DNA from: an uncultured Ruminococcus sp.
Lineage (GTDB): Bacteria; Bacillota; Clostridia; Lachnospirales; Lachnospiraceae
Assembly: GCA_946494335.1 (NCBI GenBank)
Contig: CAMMBV010000037.1
Location: 1 to 36,342, forward strand
Length of the DNA: 36,342 bases
Reading direction: 5' to 3'
The notes under the pieces are model-generated. The model saw nothing but the letters and a program-made list of their open reading frames with translations. It made no database searches and was not told where the DNA came from. Below are positions 31,921 to 36,342 of the stretch, piece by piece. The position numbers were made by a program, and so were the translations under genes. Each line of letters starts with the position of its first letter. The first letter of the stretch is position 1.

Positions 31921-33972
31921 CTAAAGTTGTATCTCCTCCCCCTTGTTTTTCGTAAAAATTTCTAACTTTCTTTTAAGTTTTCCATATTCTTCTGTCTCAA
32001 GACTTCCATCTGCCATGATGCGGCCGGCCGCGCCGGAGGCAAGCTTTAATATCCCGCCGTCCTGATAGATATCCGCCAGTTTAAATTCCATTTCTCCGCT
32101 TTGCCGGAATCCCAGCAGGTCGCCGGGGCCGCGCAGTTTCATATCTTCGCTGGCTATCTGAAATCCATCGTTGGATTTTCCCAGGATCTCCAGTCGTTTT
32201 GATGTTTCCTTTTCCTGATTTCCCTGCATGAAGATACAGTAAGACTGGGCGTCTCCCCTGCCTACCCGTCCCCGAAGCTGATGGAGAGATGCCAGGCCGA
32301 ACCGCTCGGCATTTTCTACCATCATAACTGTGGCGTTTGGCACGTTTACTCCCACTTCCACCACAGTGGTGCCAACCAGCACCTGAATTTCACCGGAAGC
32401 AAACTTTTCCATTATTTCATTTTTATCCACCGGCCGCATTTTCCCATGAAGTACCCCCGTTCGGATTTCGTCCCGCCATATCTTGCGCAGTCTTTTCTCA
32501 TAATCCGTCACATTCTCCGCATCCAGCCCTTCGCTTTCTTCCACCAGAGGACAGATCACATAGGCCTGATGCCCCATTTCCACCTGTTCCTGTATGAAGC
32601 GATAGGCGGTTTTCCGATAGCGTTGATCCACCACACAGTTTTTTATGGGGAGCCGTCTGGCCGGCAGCTGGTCAATTACAGATATGTCCAGATCTCCGTA
32701 CAGAATCACAGCCAGCGTTCGTGGAATGGGCGTCGCACTCATGACCAGCACATTGGGTCTTTCTCCTTTTTGGGAAAACTCTTCCCGCTGATGGACGCCG
32801 AATCGGTGCTGTTCATCGGTAATCACCAGAGAAAGATTCCGGTAGGGTACATTTTTCTGAAACAGCGCGTGAGTTCCGATGGCAATTTTGCTTTCGCCGT
32901 ATTTCAGTTTTTCATACCGTTCTCTTTTTTCTTTTGCCGTGTTGGACCCCGTCAGTAAAACGGGCTGATATCTCTCCCAGTCCTCCTGGGTCAGCAATGT
33001 CCGTAACGATTCGTAATGCTGCTTTGCCAGCACCTCTGTCGGCGCCATCAGCGCCGATTGGGTATCATTTTCCGCCGCCATGATCATGGCCAGAAAGGCA
33101 ATTACAGTTTTACCGCTGCCCACATCCCCCTGGACCAGTCTGGCCATTGCCCGACGGCTTTTCAGGTCTCTTTCTATTTCATACCATACATTTTTCTGAG
33201 CCCCGGTCAGCTCATAGGGAAGGCCCTCTATAATTTCTTCCGTTTTCCAGACTTCCTTCAACGCATACTTCGTCGTACTGGCTTCCGCCTGCTCCTTCAG
33301 TCTGGACACGGTCAGAATAAAAAGGAGAAATTCGTCAAATACCAGTCTTTTGCGCGCATTTTGAAGCGCACCAAGATCCCTGGGAAAATGGATGTCACGG
33401 ACTGCCTTTTCGTAATCTTCCAGTTCATATTGCTGTTTCAACGAGTCGGGAAGATACTCCCGGATCAGTGCCTTTTGCTCCAACAGCTGGCGGATGGATT
33501 TTACCACCGTTTTATTTGTAAGACCTTTAGTCAGACCATAAACCGGCTGCATGGAATGAACCATCCCTTCGTAGGCAGCCAGTGTAAAATATTCCGGGTG
33601 TTCCATGCAAAGTCGGCCGTTTTTTTCCTCCGCCTTTCCGCGAAACACAAAAACACTTCCCTTTTTCATCACACTGCGCAGAAAAGGCATGCCGAACCAT
33701 ATGACGTCAATGCTTCCCGTATCGTCCTGAATTTTTCCGGTAATGACGGTTCTGGCTCCCGCCTTTTTCACACTCACCGTCTGTGCCAGCGCCGCTTTCA
33801 CAGCGCACTTCATCTGCGGCTTTACCTGACAGACCGGAACCGGTTTGTCATACACATCATAATCTCTGGGATAATAGTGAAGCAAATCCTCCATGGTAAA
33901 AACGCCCACCTTTTCAAACAGTTTCTGCGTTTTCTCTCCGATTCCCTTTAATTCCCGTATTGATTCTGACAT
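31921..33972 (-). CDS. recG: ATP-dependent DNA helicase RecG
   Basis: A 683-residue superfamily 2 helicase that reverses stalled forks and migrates Holliday junctions. The N-terminal HhH-like start (IRELKGIGEKTQKLFEKVGV) and the OB-fold wedge domain (about 50-150) are followed by helicase motif I GDVGSGKT (282-289), motif II DEQH (386-389), motif III MSATPIPRTL and motif VI QLRGRVGRG. Length is standard. It follows fakA in the conserved Firmicutes order yloU-fakA-recG, without the sdaAB-sdaAA genes found between them in Bacillus. AAAGGAG precedes the ATG. Confidence 0.98.
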   Translation of the reverse strand: MSESIRELKGIGEKTQKLFEKVGVFTMEDLLHYYPRDYDVYDKPVPVCQVKPQMKCAVKAALAQTVSVKKAGARTVITGKIQDDTGSIDVIWFGMPFLRSVMKKGSVFVFRGKAEEKNGRLCMEHPEYFTLAAYEGMVHSMQPVYGLTKGLTNKTVVKSIRQLLEQKALIREYLPDSLKQQYELEDYEKAVRDIHFPRDLGALQNARKRLVFDEFLLFILTVSRLKEQAEASTTKYALKEVWKTEEIIEGLPYELTGAQKNVWYEIERDLKSRRAMARLVQGDVGSGKTVIAFLAMIMAAENDTQSALMAPTEVLAKQHYESLRTLLTQEDWERYQPVLLTGSNTAKEKRERYEKLKYGESKIAIGTHALFQKNVPYRNLSLVITDEQHRFGVHQREEFSQKGERPNVLVMSATPIPRTLAVILYGDLDISVIDQLPARRLPIKNCVVDQRYRKTAYRFIQEQVEMGHQAYVICPLVEESEGLDAENVTDYEKRLRKIWRDEIRTGVLHGKMRPVDKNEIMEKFASGEIQVLVGTTVVEVGVNVPNATVMMVENAERFGLASLHQLRGRVGRGDAQSYCIFMQGNQEKETSKRLEILGKSNDGFQIASEDMKLRGPGDLLGFRQSGEMEFKLADIYQDGGILKLASGAAGRIMADGSLETEEYGKLKRKLEIFTKNKGEEIQL

Positions 33973-33997
33973 TTACAGCTCCTTTCCCATATGGAAA

Positions 33998-34021
33998 AGG
34001 CACTGCATTTTTGCAGTGCCT
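33998..34021 (-). terminator. Hairpin between fakA and recG (terminator or attenuator)
   Basis: Perfect 10-base arms AGGCACTGCA / TGCAGTGCCT with a 4-base loop, followed on the minus strand by TTTTCC. The short T-run suggests partial termination, which would lower recG expression relative to fakA. Confidence 0.6.
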
Positions 34022-34027
34022 GAAAAT

Positions 34028-35689
34028 TTATTCCACTGATACAACACAATAATAGATCGGCTGACCGCCGTAGTTGATTTCCACATCACAGTCCGGATAC
34101 TCCTCCATCAGCTCATCGCCAAGCTGACCGGCTGTTTCCTCCGTGACGTCCTCCCCGTAATAGACGCTGATTAATTCAGAATCTTCGTCAACCATACTGC
34201 GGATCATTTCCTTTGTCACGCCCATCACTTCATCCCCTACAGCCAGAAGACCGCTGTCTCCTATTCCCATGATATCGCCTTCATGGATTTCCTTGTCATC
34301 AATATGCGTGTCCCGCACCGCATATGTGACCTGGCCGGTCTTTACGTGCTCCAGACTTTCCAGCATGGCCTCTGTATTTTCCCGGGCCGTTTTTTCCGGA
34401 ACATAATTTATAATGGCCGTAATTCCCTGCGGTATGGTTTTTGTGGGTATTACGATAATATCCTTTTCCTTCGTCAGATCCCTCGCCTGATTGGCCGCAA
34501 GAATAATATTTTTATTGTTCGGGAAGATGTAAATGGTGGATGCATTGACGGAATCTATGGCATTGAGCATATCTTCCGTGCTGGGATTCATGGTCTGGCC
34601 TCCTTCAATCAGGTAGTCCACGCCAAGACCTCTGAATATCTCGGCGATCCCTTCTCCTATGGATACCGAGATAAATCCCACTTCCTTGGGAGGCTGGCTT
34701 TTTTCCTCTTCCTGAGCCTGTGCCGCTGCCAGCTTTGCAGCATCCTTTATCAGTTTCTCCTGATGCTCCTCGCGCATATTGTCAATTTTCATCCTGGAAA
34801 GCTGTCCATACGTCAGGGCCTTTTGAATCGCCAGACCCGGGTCATTCGTATGTACGTGAACTTTCACGATATCTTCGTCAGCGACACATACGATGGAATC
34901 TCCTATGGAACTTAAATAATTTTTAAATTCCTTCTCCTCCTTTTCCATAAAAGGCCTGGAGGTCATAATGATAAACTCCGTACAGTATCCGAATTTAATA
35001 TCCTTTTCCGCCTGAGGGCTGATCCGCGTCACCGATGTCCCGTCGGGCGTCTCAAAGTTCAGGTCAATCTCTTTTCCCGTAAACGCCTCGTAAGCTCCCC
35101 TGAGTATTTCCACCAGACCCTGACCGCCGGAGTCCACCACACCAGCTTCCTTGAGCACAGGAAGCATATCCGGCGTTCTGGAAAGAACCGCCTCCGCCTC
35201 CGCCAGTATATCTTCAAAGAAAGCCTGCAGATCATCGCATTCTTCCGCCATGATGACGGCCTTTTCTGCTGCTCCTCTGGCCACGGTGAGAATCGTTCCC
35301 TCCTTGGGCTTCATGACTGCCTTATAGGCTGTCTCCACACCTTTTTCAAATGCCTGGGCTATGGTCAGGGCATCCAGACTTTTGCGCTCCCGAATTCCCT
35401 TTGTAAATCCCCTCAGCAGCTGGGACAAAATAACACCCGAGTTTCCCCTGGCTCCCCTTAAGGAACCGGAAGAAATGGCTTTGGCTAATGTATCCATAGT
35501 AATCTCATTAAGCGAATTGACTTCTTTGACAGCAGACATAATTGTCAGTGTCATATTGGTGCCGGTATCTCCATCCGGAACGGGAAAGACATTCAGTTCG
35601 TTGATCCATTCCTTTTTCACTTCCAGATTTTTTGCTCCTGCCAGAAACATGGTTTTCAGCATTCCAGCATCTATTGTATTCACTGCCAC
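34028..35689 (-). CDS. fakA: DAK2-domain fatty acid kinase catalytic subunit (FakA/YloV-like)
   Basis: A 553-residue protein of the YloV/FakA family. The N-terminal DAK2 (DhaL-like) kinase domain carries VPDGDTGTNMTLT, whose aspartates bind Mg-ATP, and GARGNSGVILSQ; a middle domain and a C-terminal EDD-type domain follow. FakA works with an acyl-binding FakB (DegV-like) protein to phosphorylate exogenous fatty acids; FakB is not in this window. The start is GTG at 35689, eight bases after AAGGAGG, which itself overlaps the TAA stop of the Asp23-like gene, so the two are coupled. Confidence 0.9.
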   Translation of the reverse strand: MAVNTIDAGMLKTMFLAGAKNLEVKKEWINELNVFPVPDGDTGTNMTLTIMSAVKEVNSLNEITMDTLAKAISSGSLRGARGNSGVILSQLLRGFTKGIRERKSLDALTIAQAFEKGVETAYKAVMKPKEGTILTVARGAAEKAVIMAEECDDLQAFFEDILAEAEAVLSRTPDMLPVLKEAGVVDSGGQGLVEILRGAYEAFTGKEIDLNFETPDGTSVTRISPQAEKDIKFGYCTEFIIMTSRPFMEKEEKEFKNYLSSIGDSIVCVADEDIVKVHVHTNDPGLAIQKALTYGQLSRMKIDNMREEHQEKLIKDAAKLAAAQAQEEEKSQPPKEVGFISVSIGEGIAEIFRGLGVDYLIEGGQTMNPSTEDMLNAIDSVNASTIYIFPNNKNIILAANQARDLTKEKDIIVIPTKTIPQGITAIINYVPEKTARENTEAMLESLEHVKTGQVTYAVRDTHIDDKEIHEGDIMGIGDSGLLAVGDEVMGVTKEMIRSMVDEDSELISVYYGEDVTEETAGQLGDELMEEYPDCDVEINYGGQPIYYCVVSVE

Positions 35690-35702
35690 AACAAGTTCCT
35701 CC

Positions 35703-36059
35703 TTAATCGATAACTCTTACGCCCTCAACCAGAATATTGATGCGCTCTATTTCCAGCCCTGTGAATTCCTCCACTCTGTACTTCACATTGCTGATCAGAT
35801 TGTCGGCAACCGCCAGAATGCTGACGCCATACGATACGATCACATGGAAATCCAGGGAAATCTTATTATCCTTCAATGTTACATTTATACCGTGTTTCAG
35901 GCTTTCTTTTTTCAGCAGCTTCACCAGACCGTCCTTCATATTGACTGCCGCCATTCCAACGATTCCAAAACATTCCACAGCCACACTTCCTGCATACATG
36001 GCAATTACGTCAGGACTGATTACGATATCGCCCAGTTCTGTATTAATACGACCTTTCAT
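35703..36059 (-). CDS. Asp23/Gls24 family protein (YloU-like)
   Basis: A 118-residue protein of the Asp23/Gls24 family. It has the usual opening GDIVISPDVIAMYAGSVAVECFGIVGMA, the central VTLKDNKISLDFHVIVSYGVSI and a C-terminal VNILVEGVRVID-type strand (IERINILVEGVRVID). In Firmicutes the family includes membrane-associated envelope-stress proteins and the uncharacterised YloU. It leads the yloU-fakA-recG operon and diverges from rpmB, exactly as in Bacillus. GGAGGG is close before the ATG. Confidence 0.94.
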   Translation of the reverse strand: MKGRINTELGDIVISPDVIAMYAGSVAVECFGIVGMAAVNMKDGLVKLLKKESLKHGINVTLKDNKISLDFHVIVSYGVSILAVADNLISNVKYRVEEFTGLEIERINILVEGVRVID

Positions 36060-36092
36060 TCGGATCCCTCCATTTCCGGTACTTGTGTTTGT

Positions 36093-36098
36093 ATTATA
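36093..36098 (-). promoter_or_regulatory. -10 box for Asp23-fakA-recG operon
   Basis: Consensus TATAAT on the minus strand, about 34 bases before the start codon. The matching -35 region is a T-rich TTTCTT and only weakly recognisable. Confidence 0.45.
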
Positions 36099-36148
36099 AC
36101 CTTTTTTTCACGAAAAAGAAATATTAATTTGAATTTTTTATTTTTCCC

Positions 36149-36177
36149 TTGCAAATTTGTACAACTTCTGATAAAAT
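36149..36177 (+). promoter_or_regulatory. Sigma-A promoter for rpmB
   Basis: TTGCAA (36149-36154), 17-base spacer, TAAAAT (36172-36177), start near 36184, leaving a leader of about 64 bases before rpmB. Confidence 0.65.
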
Positions 36178-36190
36178 AGCCTTGTTGCAG

Positions 36191-36216
36191 GTCTGGATGA
36201 TAGATACGTTCCGGAC
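36191..36216 (+). other. Leader hairpin upstream of rpmB
   Basis: GTCTGGA (36191-36197) can pair with TCCGGAC (36210-36216) over a 12-base loop, with one G-U pair, near the 5' end of the rpmB leader. There is no T-run, so it is not a terminator. It could stabilise the message or bind a ribosomal protein; no known leader motif was recognised. Confidence 0.3.
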
Positions 36217-36247
36217 TTATTATATGTTCAAGGAGGTGCGATCAATC

Positions 36248-36342
36248 ATGGCAAAATGTGCAATTTGTGAAAAAGGCGCTCATTTCGGAAACAATGTGAG
36301 CCATTCTCATAGAAGAACAAACAAAATGTGGAAATCCAACAT
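36248..36342 (+). CDS. rpmB: 50S ribosomal protein L28, 5' part
   Basis: The first 31 codons of ribosomal protein L28, cut by the window edge. The start MAKCAICEKGAHFGNNVSH has one CxxC pair, typical of the zinc-binding (C+) version of L28, and SHRRTNKMWKSN matches the family. AAGGAGG stands before the ATG. It diverges from the Asp23-like gene, the same arrangement as in Bacillus subtilis. Confidence 0.97.
   Translation, partial: MAKCAICEKGAHFGNNVSHSHRRTNKMWKSN

Noticed and set aside
33016-33951. Plus-strand open frame of 311 codons opposite recG
   Set aside because: It is antisense to recG, with no ribosome site or recognisable product.

Overview
The window is a gene-dense stretch (36 coding genes, no gap over 300 bases) from a spore-forming Gram-positive anaerobe, most likely a member of Clostridia close to the Lachnospiraceae. 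The placement is inferred from the sequence: an alpha/beta-type small acid-soluble spore protein, RecU resolvase, the two-part HisZ/HisG ATP phosphoribosyltransferase, a YlbJ-like membrane protein, a DUF6465-type protein, two conserved Firmicutes neighbourhoods (rpmB | yloU-fakA-recG and rsmD-coaD-ylbJ), purine-rich AGGAGG ribosome sites and sigma-A promoters. No rRNA, tRNA, CRISPR array or insertion sequence was found.

Layout. 1-276: no recognisable gene. 277-3057: a Cof-type HAD phosphatase diverging from a MarR regulator that overlaps a YczE-type membrane protein, then a cytidylate-kinase-like protein that is the last gene of the next operon. 3088-7248: a heterodimeric ABC multidrug-type exporter (one degenerate and one canonical ATPase subunit) diverging from its probable MarR repressor, with a clear inverted-repeat operator between them. 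7243-10039: a FUSC membrane protein and a nucleotidyltransferase/HEPN pair. 10059-15144: a histidine operon hisZ-hisG-hisD-hisB-hisIE with a near-consensus promoter whose -35 box overlaps the recU stop codon; the last his protein carries a decayed HisF-like domain at its N-terminus, and hisC, hisH, hisA, hisF and the phosphatase are absent. 15242-22069: a tight run of relQ-like alarmone synthetase, rsmF-type methyltransferase, RsuA-family and RluA-family pseudouridine synthases, YgiQ-type radical SAM protein, signal peptidase I and recU, i.e. an rRNA-modification and housekeeping operon. 22131-23582: pepD-type peptidase.

23681-27592: the ylbJ-like gene (inverted and convergent relative to the Bacillus order), a coiled-coil protein, coaD, rsmD, a methylglyoxal-synthase homologue with altered active-site residues, a spore SASP and a DUF6465 protein with a histone-H1-like lysine/alanine tail. 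27685-31858: an ABC exporter whose 1151-residue FtsX-type permease carries a very long helical hairpin. 31921-36059: recG, fakA-like DAK2 protein and an Asp23/YloU protein, diverging from rpmB (L28), which runs off the right edge.

The most unusual points are the HisF-remnant/HisIE fusion, the giant coiled-coil hairpin in the FtsX permease, the three substitutions at active-site positions of the MgsA homologue, and the control regions of the his operon and of the ABC/MarR divergon. None of these is proven to be a new system; each can be checked by alignment, structure prediction or a simple assay.
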